From Aristolochia californica (lineage: Eukaryota; Streptophyta; Magnoliopsida; Piperales; Aristolochiaceae): a DNA stretch of 64,000 nucleotides. Numbering within the stretch: position 1 is the stretch's first letter; every line of letters starts with the position of its first letter. Of the stretch, positions 19,393-30,210 are shown one piece after another. The notes below the pieces were generated by a model that saw only the letters and a list, made by a program, of their open reading frames with translations, was not told the origin of the DNA and ran no database searches. Made by a program: the position numbers and the translations under genes. Location: positions 18,098,467 through 18,162,466 of the forward strand of contig JARWKL010000003.1 in assembly GCA_029961685.1 (NCBI GenBank), given 5' to 3'.

Positions 19393-20410
19393 ACAAAATC
19401 CCGAAGTAGATTTTCTGTCATCTGGGGATCCAACCCAGTCTACATCTAAATCCTTTGATGTTGAAGTGACCATGATTTTTATATAGAAGCCCCCTTCAAT
19501 GAGCTCCTTTCAGATATCATAGTATTCTTTCAAGTGCTTGCCAATGACAAAGTTGTGGCTTGTGCATGTATTGACTTACCACACTTACTGTGTATGAAAT
19601 ATTCGGCCTCGTTACACACAGGTAAATAAGTCATCCCACTAGTTTTTGATATTTTCCATTATCTACATCTTCTCTAGTGCCTCCACATAACTTTGTATTT
19701 GCATCCATAGGAGTGTCTTCTAGTTTGCATCCCATCATTCTTGTTTCTTCTAGTAGATAAAGAGCATACTTCCTTTAGGATAGGATAATCCCATGTCTAG
19801 ATTGTAATACTTCAATACCCAAGAAATATTTGAGTAATCCAAGATCCTTCATCTTGAATTCAGCACATATTTTCTCCTTTATTTTCTAAATGCCCTCAGA
19901 ATCACTTCCAATTAAAATAATATCATCAACATAAACAGTTGCAGAGCATCTGTGAAAACCAGCCCGTCTGATGGCTTGACTAAATTTCTCAAACCATGCC
20001 CGAGGGGATTGGTTTAGACCATATAGAGATTTTTTAAGGTGGCATACGAACTCCCCCTCAACCACATACCCAGGTGGTTGTTGCATGTAAATTTCTTCTT
20101 TAATATCACCATTTAGAAATGATTTTTTTACATCTAGTTGATATATTGGCCATGATGAATTGGCTGCTAGAGATAATAAGATACATACCGAGTTCATTTT
20201 TGCCACTGGAGAGAAAGTTTCTTCATAATCAATTCCGCAGCACTGAGTATAACCTTTTGCAACCCATCGAGCCTTCAGTCGTGCAATGGACCCATCCTGA
20301 TTGTGTTTGATAGTATAAACCCACTTGCAACCAACGGGTTTTTTATTTGTGGGAAGATGAATTAATGACCATGTATGATTGTCATTAAGTGCCTTCATTT
20401 CTTCATCCAT
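19393..20410 (-). pseudogene. pol: Co1 reverse transcriptase and RNase H start
   Basis: The 174-codon frame 19886-20410 has the copia RT hallmarks WSLIHLP..KKPVGCKWVYTIK, LKARWVAKGYTQ, DYEETFSPVAK, QLDVKKSFLNGD, EEIYMQQPPGY, LYGLNQSPRAWF and active site YVDDIIL. About 20 residues just before YVDD are missing compared with Co3. The part below 19886 is connection and RNase H start with many stops, ending at 19393. Confidence 0.85.
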
Positions 20411-20452
20411 TGCTGCCTTCCACCATGGATGTTGTAGAGCCTCTTGATATGA

Positions 20453-21595
20453 CTATGGAACAGATATGGAGGAAATAGAAGAAAGAAACTGACAACATAA
20501 AGGTGAGAGGCGATGATGAGACACAAAATTGGAAATAGGATGAGAAGTAGAAGGTTGAGTGCATGATCGAGGTTCTTTCCATATAGCAATAGGGTGAGTA
20601 TCATATTGAGGACCAAAAATAAATGGTGATGAAGGACTTACCTCTAGTGGATCTGTTAACTCAGCAGGTGTGGTGTCGGCCACTTGCTCTAGGGGTTGAA
20701 TAATCTCTGTATCATGAGGCACAACCGGTCTAAGGAAACTTGGTACTGAGGATAGACCAGGAGGAACACTATCAAAATAATATGAGGAGTCTTCAAAAAA
20801 TGTTACATCCTTGGATACAAATGAACATTGAAGAGTAGGACTATAACAAACAGAACCCTTTGGTGTGCGAGAGTATCCCAAAAAAATACACTTGATAAAT
20901 TTAGGATCAAGTTTGTTGTGTCTAGGTAATGAGTTATGAACAAAACATTGACATCCAAAGACTTTCAACGGTAATGAAAACGGATCATCATTCGGTAATA
21001 ATCTAGAGTAGGGAGATTTATTACCAAGAATAATATATGGTAGACGATTAATAAGAAAGCAAGTCGTAAGGACGGCATGAGGCCAATAAAAGTATGGAAC
21101 TTTCATGGCATATAACAAACCTCGAGCTACCTCAAGAATATGACAATTTTTTGTTCGGCTACACCATTTTGTCGAGGAGTGTAGGCACATGATGTTTGAT
21201 GGATAATGTCATTTTCTTGATAGAAAGAGTCAAGGTCTTTGGAAATGTATTCTTTGGCATTATCAGACCTGAGAATTTTTATTTTCTGACCAAATTGTGT
21301 GAGTACCATAGCATGAAATGACTTAAAAATGTATGGTATCTCAACACGCTCCTTAAAGACAAACAACCAGGTTGTACGAGTGAAATCATCAATAAAAGCA
21401 ATAAAATATTTTTATTGAGAAATATTAGAGACACTCTAGGGTCCCCAAACATCAGTATGAGTTAACAAAACTGGAGTGTCACTTTTGACTTTTGAACGAG
21501 GAGAGTATGTACTCCTTTGATGTTTACTCAATTGAGAGACCTCACAACGAAATTTTGGCTTGACTTTAAGAGATGGAAACTTATAATGAAGAGAC
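20453..21595 (-). pseudogene. pol: Co1 integrase
   Basis: 21127-21595 carries the core (THTDVWGP, FIDDFTRTTWLF, RSDNAKEYIS, HQTSCAYTPRQNGVAE). The 245-codon frame 20453-21190 carries the core C-terminus (NCHILEVARGLLYAM, PYFYWPHAVLTTCFLINRLP, FGCQCFVH, KCIFLGYSRTPKG) and the Ser/Pro-rich linker towards RT. A frameshift separates the two at about 21150, and a stop lies in the GP.SV region near 21437. Confidence 0.85.
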
Positions 21596-21980
21596 TGTTG
21601 TTGGGCTCCCTTGCCATGGATCGTGTCACCCGACGATCTCCCCGTGATTCCAGATCGAACTGCTTCATGGAGGAGGATTTAGTGCTCTTCAAGTGACCAA
21701 TTTCTAAAACTAGTGTGTTTTCGAAGGAAGCTTCACCTTGGGCCTCGAGAGAGAGAGAACCCAAACTGGTTTACTCTAAATGTTCAATACTTAATTCCTT
21801 TCAAGCCTTCGTTCCCCTTATAAGAGAGGACTAGGGTTCGAGTACAAAGCAAAGGCCGATAACAAGGCCCATGAAAAGAAGGAAAATTACATCTAAACCA
21901 TCAAAGTTCTTAAATCCTAAAATTACATGATTTACCCACGGCGTCTACTAATCACTTGACCTGCTATGGGGTCCATAACA
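21596..21980 (-). repeat. Gy7 3' LTR
   Basis: 385 bp, on the minus strand TGTTATGGACCCC...GAGCCCAACA. It encodes ESRGDRRVTRSMAREP before its end and has a TATA-like CTCTTATAAGGGG (about 21812-21824). PPT and the inverted repeat GAGCTTGTCCTCAAGCTC (22000-22017) adjoin it. Confidence 0.88.
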
Positions 21981-22025
21981 TCACCCCCTCCTGGAGAAAG
22001 AGCTTGTCCTCAAGCTCAAAAGTAG

Positions 22026-22604
22026 GGTCTGTATGTCGACGTTGTATGGTTGGTTGTACCATTTCATAGTGAAGTGCCAAGAGCAAGATTGCATCTCCCG
22101 TAGAACTATCCATACCACAGGTGTCCTGTAATTCAAACGAGCAGTCAGGTAATGGAACAACACTAGAAAGCCCCGGCATGTTTGTTTCTCATCACCATCA
22201 GCAGTAGAGAACCCAACTTTCCATGAATCCAACTAGTTGTGCCTTGTCAAAATTCCAGACAGCACAAGTTGTTGCTCACTGTCCTGGAGTACCGAAAATA
22301 CCACTATGTTGATTGCAACAGGAACTATGAGCACTATTTTCAGCAGTGCCACTATTGGCAGCATTTATTTCTGCCATGGCAAAACAGCGTCATACAAACC
22401 AGCTATGCATGGGATGGAGCAGGAACAAAAAGTAGAACTGCCTTGCTTCCAATAAACGCTGCTATGCTGCTGGCCTAAAGAGTGACATATCAGTTTTCTG
22501 TTGGGCAACTTGTGAGCACAAATCTGAACAACATGACCTTGATTAGCATGAGCTATAGATGCAACTTGTGATACATTTTCATTTCCTAGATATGTTAGGT
22601 ATTG
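22026..22604 (-). other. Gy7 captured sequence of unknown origin
   Basis: About 580 bp between the pol 3' stub and the Gy8 insertion. It shows no similarity I can recognise to retrotransposon proteins. On the minus strand an open stretch from 22232 runs directly into the pol stub (PGLSSVVPLPDCSFELQDT, then TDPTFELEDKLF), so the join is in frame there. It is probably part of the same captured block as 27711-30062, but no gene could be named. Confidence 0.5.
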
Positions 22605-22960
22605 TGTTAGGTTCCCTTGCCATGGATCATGTCACTAGGTGATCTCCTCTTGCTTCCAGGTTGGGTGATGAGGTAGGAAGGGATTTCTGATTCTTAGAAC
22701 GACCAATGCTTGACCAATGTTGAGCTTTTTGAAGGAGCTCCACCCTTAGGCCTCGTTAGAGAGAGTAGATTGTAGAATGATTACCCTTTCATTAAACTCA
22801 TGTCCCTATAAAGGGAATTAGGGAATGACGCACAAGGCCCAAGCAAGTGGCCAAGGTTCAACCAAATTAAAATAATACCCACTAATAAATTAAAGGTGAA
22901 AATTACATAAACTACCCTCTTCGTCGACTAACCACTCTTGATGCTATGGAGTCCACAACA
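22605..22960 (-). repeat. Gy8 3' LTR
   Basis: 356 bp, on the minus strand TGTTGTGGACTCC...CCTAACA. It is 19 bp shorter than the 5' LTR through a deletion near the AGAGAGAGTA segment. The inverted repeat GAGCTTGTCCTCAAGCTC is next to it at 22980-22997. Confidence 0.9.
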
Positions 22961-24150
22961 TCACCCCCCTCCTGAAGAAGAGCTTGTCCTCAAGCTCACA
23001 AGTGGGATACAAGGCCTGTGAGGAGTCAAGTGGCTCCCAAGAAGCTTCAACCTGGTCTTCATCAGACCAGTGAACTAACACCTCCCATGAGTCTTGAACA
23101 CAAAGAGCTTGCAATACCTGGGCGGGAGTAGGAATAGACTAGCCCTCCTGGATTGGTGGTAATGGTGTATGTAGCAGTGGGGAGTCACCCTTGAATGGCT
23201 TGAGGAGAGAGACATGGAACACATTGTGGAGCTTGGCTTCCAGAGGAAGCTGCAAGCGATAAGCCACATTGCCTAGACGGTGGAGTACTTGGAAGGTACC
23301 ATAAAATTTTGGAGAGAGCTTATGGCATCTGGTGACAGCAAGTGACAACTGTCTGTATGGTTGGAGTTTTAGCTAGACATAATCTCCCAGATCAAAGGAA
23401 AGAGGATGATCACCCTTGTCGTATGTTCGCTTCATAGTGTCTTGAAAGAGCTGCAAGTGAGTTCTAACTTTAGCAAGCATAGTATCCCTTTCCTCTAAAG
23501 CCTGGTCCAATGCTGCGAGCCAAGATGATCCCGATTCATACGATAATAGACGTGGTGGGTCACATCCATAGACTACCCGGAAGGGAGTGGAACCCAGTGC
23601 TGTGTGGTAAGATGTGTTTTAGTAGAATTCAGTTCAAGCCAACCAACGGACCCAACGCCGGGGAGTGTCACCAACGAAACACCTCAAATACATTTCCAGA
23701 GTACGATTGACCACCTCGGTTCTTCCCAATTGTCTGAGGGTGGTAGGTGGACGAGAAGGCTAACTTGGTGTTGTGTAACTTGAAGAGCTCAATCTAGAAT
23801 TTACTGGTGAAGACTGCATCACGGTCACTGGTGATGGACTCTGGGAGGCTGTAAAGGTGGACAATCTGATCCATGAAGATCTTAGCAACTTGGGTGGCTG
23901 TTTAGGGATGTCCGAGGGCCATGAAGTGGGCATGTTTAGAGAACCGATCCACCACTACGAGAATAATGAATTTGCTTGAAGAAGGGGGAAGCCCATCAAT
24001 AAAGTCCATGGAAATATCTGCCCATACCTATGACGGTAGTTGAAGTGCTTGGAGCATGCCGGCTGGATGTAAAGATTTAGTCTTGTTCCATTGGCATACC
24101 TGACATCCTGCCACATACTCAGCTATCATGCGTTTCATACCCCTCCAATA
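22961..24150 (-). pseudogene. pol: Gy8 integrase and chromodomain
   Basis: Integrase core pieces ([44 protein letters not shown].. with a broken Q/E region) are spread over several frames. The GPY module and start of the chromodomain ([24 protein letters not shown]) are at 23139-23348. The last part, down to 22998, is the chromodomain in another frame. Many single-base lesions; not functional. Confidence 0.82.
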
Positions 24151-24895
24151 AAAGTCTCGACTAATGCGGAAGTATGTTTTCTGTTGGCAAGTTGTGCTGA
24201 AGTCAGATAAAGATAGATGCGACTCTTGTACACTATGAGACGGTCCTGAATTGCCCAGTTGTTGTCCATGGCATGGTGCTCAATTTTAGCATATAAGTCC
24301 AGAAGTTCTGGGTGGTGCTGGATGTCTTGACAGATGGAGTCCAGCAAAAGTGCCCGTGGTTGACTAATGGCGTGTAGGTGTGATTCCCCTACTTCCCTGC
24401 GTGACAATGCATCAGCCCCTTTATTGAGATGGGCTGGTTTGTACTCCACCTACTTGCTCAACCAATGTTGCTGCGGCGAAGTAGTGAGGGGTTGTTCCAA
24501 TAAATATTTCAAACTGCAGTGGTCTGTCCGGATCACAAAGGACCTACCCCACAGATAAGGCCTCCAATGCTGAATAGCTTTGGCTAAGCCGATGAGTTCT
24601 CGTTCATATGTGGCTAACTTGTGGTGGTGTGGGGCAGTTGATGGCTGAAATATGTGATGGGATGTCCTTGTTGCTGTAAGACGGCTCTAATGCCTCCCCC
24701 TAAAGCATCAAATTCAATATCAAAAGCCTCCTCAAAGTTGGGTAGTTGTAGAACTGAGACCGAAGCTAAGGCCTGTTTCAATTGCTGAAAGGATGACGCT
24801 GCAATATCATACCACTGGAAGGGATTACGGTTGAGTAAGTTGTTCAGTGGAGCTGCCATCAGACCATACTCGCAGATGAATTTTCTGTAATACCC
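24135..24895 (-). pseudogene. pol: Gy8 RNase H and integrase zinc region
   Basis: 24614-24859 has the connection and RNase H start (APLNNLLNRNPFQW, EFDALGGGIRAVLQQQG; the catalytic D is retained in FDA). After a frameshift, 24135-24449 has EYKPAHLNKGADALSRREVG and the linker. A deletion removes the HDSTHEG part of the zinc domain near 24190 compared with Gy6. Confidence 0.82.
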
Positions 24896-25817
24896 TGCGA
24901 GGCCTAGAAATCCCTTTTAGGCTGTGACTGACTGCAGAGTAGGCTAGTCAGTAACTTCTTGTATTTTGCTATAGTCTGGCTTGACACCGGAGGCTGATAT
25001 AACATGGCCCAAATAAGCAACTTATGAAGTACCGATGTCACATTTAGAGCGGTTGAGAAAGAGGTGGTGGGCATGTAGAGTGTGAACACCTGTCTCAATT
25101 GTCGAAGCTGGTCTGCCCAAGTCTTGTTATACACCAAGATATCATCAAAGAAGACTAGAACATATTTACGTAAAAATGGATGAAATACCTCATTCATGAG
25201 CACCTGAAAGGTGGAGGGGGCATTGAAAAGCCCAAATGGCATCACCAAGAACTCAAAGTGTCCATGATGTGTGCAGAATGCTGTTTTTTCCATGTCTTTC
25301 GAGTATACCCGAATCTGATGGTATCCTGATTTCAAATCCAACTTAGTAAATAGTTATGCCCCATGTAACTCATCCAAAATTCTTCCACCACTGGAATAGG
25401 GAATTTATCCTTGACTGTGCGAGCGTTGAGCTCACGGAAATCCAACCAAAAGCACCAAGAATTATCGTCTTTCTTCGCCCATAGAATCGGGGATGAAAAT
25501 GGAGAATGACTGGGCTGAATAATACCATGAGCTAGCATATGTTGACATTGTCGTTTGATCTCATCTTTTTGCAAATGTGTATAACGGTAGGGACTGAAAA
25601 CCACTGGTTCAGTGCCCATCTTCAACCGAATACAATGATCACAAGCATGTATGGGGGGAAGGGCAGCTGGCTCCTGAAATAAGTCTGCAAATTTTGTGAA
25701 GAGAGTGGGTAAGTGATCTTGATCGGAATTATGAGCAGTGATAGTCTGGAGAGTGCAGTGTGGCTGAGCATGGGTGCCATGGAGGGTGAGCTGGTGATGG
25801 TCTTGTGTAAAACTCAT
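24896..25817 (-). pseudogene. pol: Gy8 reverse transcriptase
   Basis: Two overlapping frames. 25332-25817 carries the linker and RT N-terminus (GTEPVVFSPYRYTHLQKDEIKRQ, SPFSSPILWAKKDDNSWCF) and 24904-25341 the palm ([31 protein letters not shown]). The active site is intact here, [10 protein letters not shown] (about 25133-25162), in contrast to its sister Gy6. The frame breaks in the thumb near 25090. Confidence 0.86.
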
Positions 25818-25826
25818 GGTGAGGGA

Positions 25827-26243
25827 CTAGAAATCCCATAGAATCAGCCCCAACTGATGTAGCCATTTAATCCCCAACACCAAATCGAATCCAACAAGTG
25901 GTATGACCAAGAAATCCGCCACAAAGGTGTTCCCTTCTATAACAAATGGAACAGATGAACAGAAACCCACACTGGTCACCTTGTCCCCGATAGCCACAGA
26001 GACTGAAATTCCCGAATTATTCTGAAATTGTAAGCCCAACTGCTGTGCGGCTGGTAGGCTGAGGAAATTATGGGTGCTGCCCGAGTCAACCAAAGCAAGT
26101 AACATTAGATTCTTAATGGTAGCGTACACCTGCATGGTGTTTGTGCTGTGAAACCCAGTCATGGCGTGGAGGAAAATGGCAGGTTCCTCCTCTTCTATTT
26201 CCACTTCCTTCTCAGTTATGTCCCCTTCCTTTGGATTGTCCAC
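25827..26243 (-). pseudogene. gag: Gy8 protease
   Basis: 139 codons open. An acidic linker, LHAMTGFHSTNTMQVY, active site LVDSGSTHNFLSLPA (about 26055-26100), and the flap region ISVSVAIGDKVTSVGF to GFDLVLGIKWL. All core motifs of the aspartic protease are present. It ends at a stop just after LILWDF. Confidence 0.86.
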
Positions 26244-26245
26244 CT

Positions 26246-27330
26246 CTAACCAAAAGTGTCATTTGCAAAGATGACCGGTTCTATACTTCTCATCACAATT
26301 GAAGCAGAGCCCTTGAGCCCGTCTTTGGTTAATTTCAGCCTTGGAAAGACGTTTGATAAATTGGGGTGGGGGAGTGGAAGTGGGAGGCTTTGGGAGAGTG
26401 TTGGGGGATGGGGCTTGGCGCAAAGGAGGTGGAAGATTTGAGGGAACACCAGGGGGGACTGCAGCTTGGCCAAGGGTGTCTTCGACTCAAGGATTCCTTC
26501 AAAATACACTGTTTGGTATCCAGAGTACGGGCCAAGTTCATGGCATAGGCTAATGAGAGGGGGGGGGGTAGTTAATTCCAACTAGAGGCGGAGGGCCTCA
26601 ACTAGTCCAGCAGTAAACAAGTGGACATGCTGGTCGGGGCGCACCAACTGACTGGCTCAGGCAAGCCGTTCTTGAAATGCTTTTTTATATTGCTCAATAG
26701 AACCGGTTTGTTTGAGATTGACTAAATCTCCAAGGGGGATGCTGCATGCTGGAGGACCAAACCGTAGCATGCAATAATCTTTGAAAATCTCTCAATCATA
26801 CACATGGTGCTCATTTTTAAACTGGTGGTACCACAGAAGCGCTTCATCACGCATGTGGAATGCAGCTAATTGAACCCTGTCCTCAGGAGGGGTTCGTTTA
26901 TTGAAAAAGAAATAGTCACACCGGTGTAACCAAATCAAAGGGTTGGAAGACCCATCATAAGGTTGAAAGTCTAACTTGGTGTACCTTGGAACCATCGGGT
27001 GTGGTGAGCCCGGGGTGCCCCATGGGAAAGAGGTGTGTGGCGCAAATCAGTAGGAGGAGGGTGGTGCAAATGAGGAGGTGGTGGGGGGGGGGGGGGGGGG
27101 GGGGGGGGGAGGGTCGGATGGCCTGGAGGAAGGCTCCAGTTGCACTGTGATCTTGGCAAATCCATCTTCCATGCGGGCCATCATTTGTTGGAAGTGGTCT
27201 TTGAGACCGAAGATTTCCTGATTCATTGCGTCAACTTGGCATTGCATTTCAGCACGATTTTCTTCCACAAAATTGCGAATATCAGCAAGGGAAGAGGAAT
27301 CGCTTATGGTGGTCCTGTTTGATACCATGA
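26246..27330 (-). pseudogene. gag: Gy8 gag
   Basis: The N-terminus reads VSNRTTISDSSSLADIRNFVEENRAEMQ from the PBS. A proline run encoded by a 27-base C tract follows, then RYTKLDFQPYDGSSNPLIW (26792-26995), a frameshifted capsid, and a zinc knuckle that has lost its start (26246-26300). In the LTR-encoded part ATG is changed to ATA and a CGA to TGA, so this copy has lost the Gag start. Confidence 0.82.
27083..27109 (+). repeat. 27-base G homopolymer
   Basis: An unbroken run of G on the plus strand (C on the gag strand, coding Pro). The sister Gy6 has short interrupted C/T-rich codons at the same place. It probably grew by slippage; its length may also be unreliable in the assembly. Confidence 0.85.
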
Positions 27331-27705
27331 TGTTAGGTTCCCTTGCTATGGATCATGTCACTTGGTGATCTCCTCTTGCTTCCAGGTTGGGCGATGAGGT
27401 AGGAAGGGATTTCTGATTCTTAGAACGACCTATGCTTGACCAACGTTGAGCTTTTGGAAGGAGCTCCACCCTTAGGCCTCGTTAGAGAGAGTACCTGGTC
27501 TTGTTTAACACTAGATTGGAGAATGCTTACCTTTCATTAAACTCATGTCCCTATAAATGGAATTAGGGAATGATGCACAAGGCCCAAGCAAGTGGCCAAG
27601 GTTCAACCAAATTACAATAATACCCACTAATAAATTAAAGGTGCAAATTACATAAACTACCCTCTTCGTCGACTAGCCACTCTTGATGTTATGGAGTCCA
27701 TAACA
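27331..27705 (-). repeat. Gy8 5' LTR
   Basis: 375 bp, on the minus strand TGTTATGGACTCCATAACATC...CCTAACA, with PBS CATGGTATCAAACAGG beside it (27316-27330). TATA-like region CCATTTATAGGG at about 27552. Confidence 0.9.
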
Positions 27706-27812
27706 TACTGCTCATCGTCATCACTTCAAACCGGGTTTATTTTTTTTTGGGGAGTCCATTGCTGCATTGCCACCACTGCAGCAAAGAATGGGACATCAGC
27801 AGACATCTGAAA

Positions 27813-29495
27813 CTATTGAACCCATTGCTGCATTGTCACCGCAATAGTAACTAAAATCCAGATTGATAAGTCGAGCAAGCTATCTACTTGAGCCCCTGCT
27901 ATCTGCCCCTTCTCTGGTAACCTCTGAATGACACATTGAGAATCTTCAGATCTCTTTGCCACCAACCCAAGAAAAGTAGCAACAAGTGGTGAATGCCCAA
28001 CCTCCAACATATCACTACAAAACTCAATCCCATCTTTCAGCTGCTTCCCTTGACACAATCCATGAACAAAAACTATATAGCTGAAAACATTGGAAGAGAT
28101 ACCAATTGTCTGCATTTTCCTAAAAGCCCCTTTTCCATCTTCAAACTTTAGTGCCTTGCAGCAGCCATCCACCACAGCCATAAAAACTGTATAGCCTTGA
28201 ATCAACCCGTCCATGCATAGGCCATCTAGCACTGCAACGGTAGTGGGGATGAGCCCCATTGCTTTCGTTGTCCTGAAATTCATATCAGCATCTGAAATAA
28301 GGACAGACTTATATCCCAGAGCAAGCTTGACGTGTACATTTGTGGCAGTGCCTGTCCGATAGGAACTAGCAACATCATGGATAGGGTTGTAAGCATTGCT
28401 AGTGTGATACCGCTTCCGTGAAGGTTCATAGCCAAGGAGGAACATTTTATCAACTATGTGAATTGCACACTCCGCTTGATCTACTTTGGCAAAGTCACTA
28501 ATCAAGGATGACCAGGTGACAACATTAGGATGAATACCATCTAAGACCGTCTCTTCTTGTATTTCCCGTGCGAATTGCCACATTGTAGCCTCTACAAAGA
28601 CCTTTATAATTCTGCTTTTGAGGATGACATGATATCTGCAAGCCCCAACTAATTTTACTGCCTCATAATTGTCTTGTGCCCTCCTTACACTCCCAGCCAG
28701 ACAATAGGCATTGAGGAGGATGGTATAGGTCACGAGATCAGCAGGGACATTTAATATCTGCATTCGATTGTGGATATGCATGGTATAGGGCAAAAGACGT
28801 CCATTCACAATCATGAGGCTGAACTTAATAAAATCTTGCACAAAGCTGTCATACCTGATTATGTGCTCACAAACAGCAACATACTTCTCTTGTTGAAGTA
28901 ATTTCTCTATCCGCAGACCAATATGGTTTAGGCTTGAGTGGGTAGCAACAACGTTGCTATAAGTCTGCTGAGAAGACTCATGAAGAGCAGTGAGTGCTCG
29001 TTGGTGAAGTTCTGTAGCAGCATCAGAGAATTTGGTGTTCCTAGCTTCGGCAAGTTGAAGCCTTCCCATTGCAATAGAGTGCGAAATTGCCGCTGCATCT
29101 CCCATGTCAATTGGCATGATTGTAACCCTCCACCCAGCTCTTGTCTGGGCAAGCACCAAGAGCAACCAGAACATATTCTCTGTAGTCCATCCTCTTGTGA
29201 GCATGAAAATAGATGACACATCTGGTTGAAAACCATTTTCTGTCACCCCGATGAAAAATTCTGGTTGAGTTATGGGGTCATCTTGTTGTTCATATGCAGG
29301 GAGCATATAGTTCCATATTACCAGATCTCTGCGTGCCCTATCATCACATACTGGGTAGGCCACTGATGCCCAACCCAACGTTGCACAATTATGAATCAAT
29401 GCATCGTACACAAAAGCTTCAGATTCAAAACCAAGACGTGCAGTGCTTGTTCCTGGAAGAAACAGGTCTATGGATGAATGCATGAAATTTGGCAT
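27813..29495 (-). CDS. Chimeric PPR-like open frame carried by Gy7
   Basis: 560 codons from an ATG at 29495, no introns and no stops. It appears to join pieces of different genes. Residues 26-100 resemble a PLS-class PPR segment ([14 protein letters not shown]...[11 protein letters not shown]...NGFQPDV). Residues about 135-360 resemble a different P-class PPR/TPR protein, of the kind I associate with Arabidopsis At5g02830 from memory ([44 protein letters not shown]). Residues 361-405 are unrecognised. Residues 410-535 are again P-class PPR-like ([27 protein letters not shown]). No organelle targeting peptide is obvious. It lies between a Gag N-terminus and the pol 3' stub of Gy7, so it was probably assembled by retrotransposition. 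Expression and function are unknown. Confidence 0.7.
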   Translation of the reverse strand: MPNFMHSSIDLFLPGTSTARLGFESEAFVYDALIHNCATLGWASVAYPVCDDRARRDLVIWNYMLPAYEQQDDPITQPEFFIGVTENGFQPDVSSIFMLTRGWTTENMFWLLLVLAQTRAGWRVTIMPIDMGDAAAISHSIAMGRLQLAEARNTKFSDAATELHQRALTALHESSQQTYSNVVATHSSLNHIGLRIEKLLQQEKYVAVCEHIIRYDSFVQDFIKFSLMIVNGRLLPYTMHIHNRMQILNVPADLVTYTILLNAYCLAGSVRRAQDNYEAVKLVGACRYHVILKSRIIKVFVEATMWQFAREIQEETVLDGIHPNVVTWSSLISDFAKVDQAECAIHIVDKMFLLGYEPSRKRYHTSNAYNPIHDVASSYRTGTATNVHVKLALGYKSVLISDADMNFRTTKAMGLIPTTVAVLDGLCMDGLIQGYTVFMAVVDGCCKALKFEDGKGAFRKMQTIGISSNVFSYIVFVHGLCQGKQLKDGIEFCSDMLEVGHSPLVATFLGLVAKRSEDSQCVIQRLPEKGQIAGAQVDSLLDLSIWILVTIAVTMQQWVQ

Positions 29496-30062
29496 ACCCT
29501 TTCATCATAAAAATAGAGAACCTAGAGTTCCCAGAGGAAATACTCCTATTTGTCATTCTCTCAAACATCTTCTCTGTGGATTGGATAAACTATGGGGATT
29601 TGATAAACTGAGCAGCAGTGTCAATCCCGACCCTTCCAACCCTAGTCTGATTGCTGTAAGGGTAGGTCAACTCTCTGGATTTGCACTTCATCTCTTCAAC
29701 AGTACCTCCCTTGAATCCATAAATTTTGTTACCCATGGCATGATCCTGCAAATAATCATAATGGCTGGAATGAACATTGTGGCTGTCAGGAGCCTGTCAT
29801 CCCGATAATATAATGACAATGTTAAATTTTCGTTCCTCTTTGCAGGCTGCTGGAATAAGAGAGCTCGTTCCCAAGTTGCTGCAGTCTGCCGAAAGAAGCA
29901 AGCTTGTGCCCAAGTCGGCTTGCTGTTCGGAGGGTGTAGTGGGAGTGAGAGCGAGAGATGGACCTATTCTTGATGGCGAGCGGCTGCTATATGGGGCTTT
30001 GCCGCTTGGATTTTTTCCGGGACATAGTCAGGTTGGAAATTTTCCGTCTTGTGGTTTGTTTG
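29496..30062 (-). other. Gy7 captured sequence between Gag stub and PPR frame
   Basis: No retrotransposon motif. On the minus strand 29590-29745 gives a clean short reading, GNKIYGFKGGTVEEMKCK.. to AAQFIKSP then stop, which looks protein-like but which I cannot assign. The 29746-30062 part reads QTNHKTENFQPDYVPEK directly after the Gag linker. It may hold pieces of one or more further host transcripts. Confidence 0.45.
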
Positions 30063-30210
30063 ATAAACTGGACGCATAGGAGGCATTGGGGATGGGTGAA
30101 GAGGTGGCTGATCAGAAGGTCTCCTGGAACTAGCCGGTAGAGGAGCATCTCGTGCAAAATATTCACCCATGTGCAGATTAATTTGGAGAAGAGCCTCTTT
30201 GATTTCCTAT
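30063..30210 (-). pseudogene. gag: Gy7 Gag N-terminal fragment
   Basis: Minus-strand reading EIKEALLQINLHMGEYFARDAPLPASSRRPSDQPPL matches the Gy1 Gag N-terminus (FQINLRLGELLARDSALPGSSNRPSNQ) and stops matching after MPPMRP at about 30063, before the capsid. On its 5' side it is fused at about 30210 to Gy9 integrase. This gives Gy7 a retained packaging-side Gag start, common in non-autonomous elements. Confidence 0.8.

Larger units (their letters stand above)
19393..21595 (-). mobile_element. Co1: Ty1/copia fragment (integrase to RNase H)
   Basis: Minus-strand copia element lacking both LTRs and gag. Reading right to left: end of the GAG-pre-integrase region, integrase core, integrase C-terminus, RT, RNase H start. 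It is of the same family as Co3. It is cut on the right by the Gy7 LTR (21596), which probably inserted into it, and on the left at 19393 by the truncated Gy6 LTR. Confidence 0.85.
22605..27705 (-). mobile_element. Gy8: full-length Ty3/gypsy element
   Basis: 5,101 bp, minus strand, LTRs 22605-22960 and 27331-27705, target duplication TATTG (22600-22604) versus TACTG (27706-27710) with one change. All pol domains are present but broken. Same family as Gy6. Inserted in the captured block of Gy7. Confidence 0.9.
21596..30210 (-). mobile_element. Gy7: gene-capturing gypsy-type LTR element, split by Gy8
   Basis: Minus-strand element. It keeps a Gag N-terminus at its 5' side (30063-30210), then host-derived sequence (30062-27711 and 22604-22026), then only the extreme pol 3' stub (PTFELEDKLFLQEG), inverted repeat, PPT and 3' LTR (21596-21980). 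Protease, RT, RNase H and integrase are absent. The host-derived part has at least two recognisable PPR segments from different genes plus unidentified segments. The 5' LTR was lost where 30210 meets the Gy9 integrase. Gy8 split it later (duplication TATTG/TACTG). Confidence 0.72.

Noticed and set aside
22237..22478. Plus-strand open frames of 72-79 codons
   Set aside because: Two overlapping frames with Cys/Ser/Tyr-rich, low-information composition and no recognisable motif; more likely chance frames in captured sequence.
27813..29495. Ordinary single host PPR gene
   Set aside because: The order of segments changes PPR class within the frame, unrecognised stretches lie between them, and it is enclosed by a Gag stub and a pol 3' stub with PPT and LTR.
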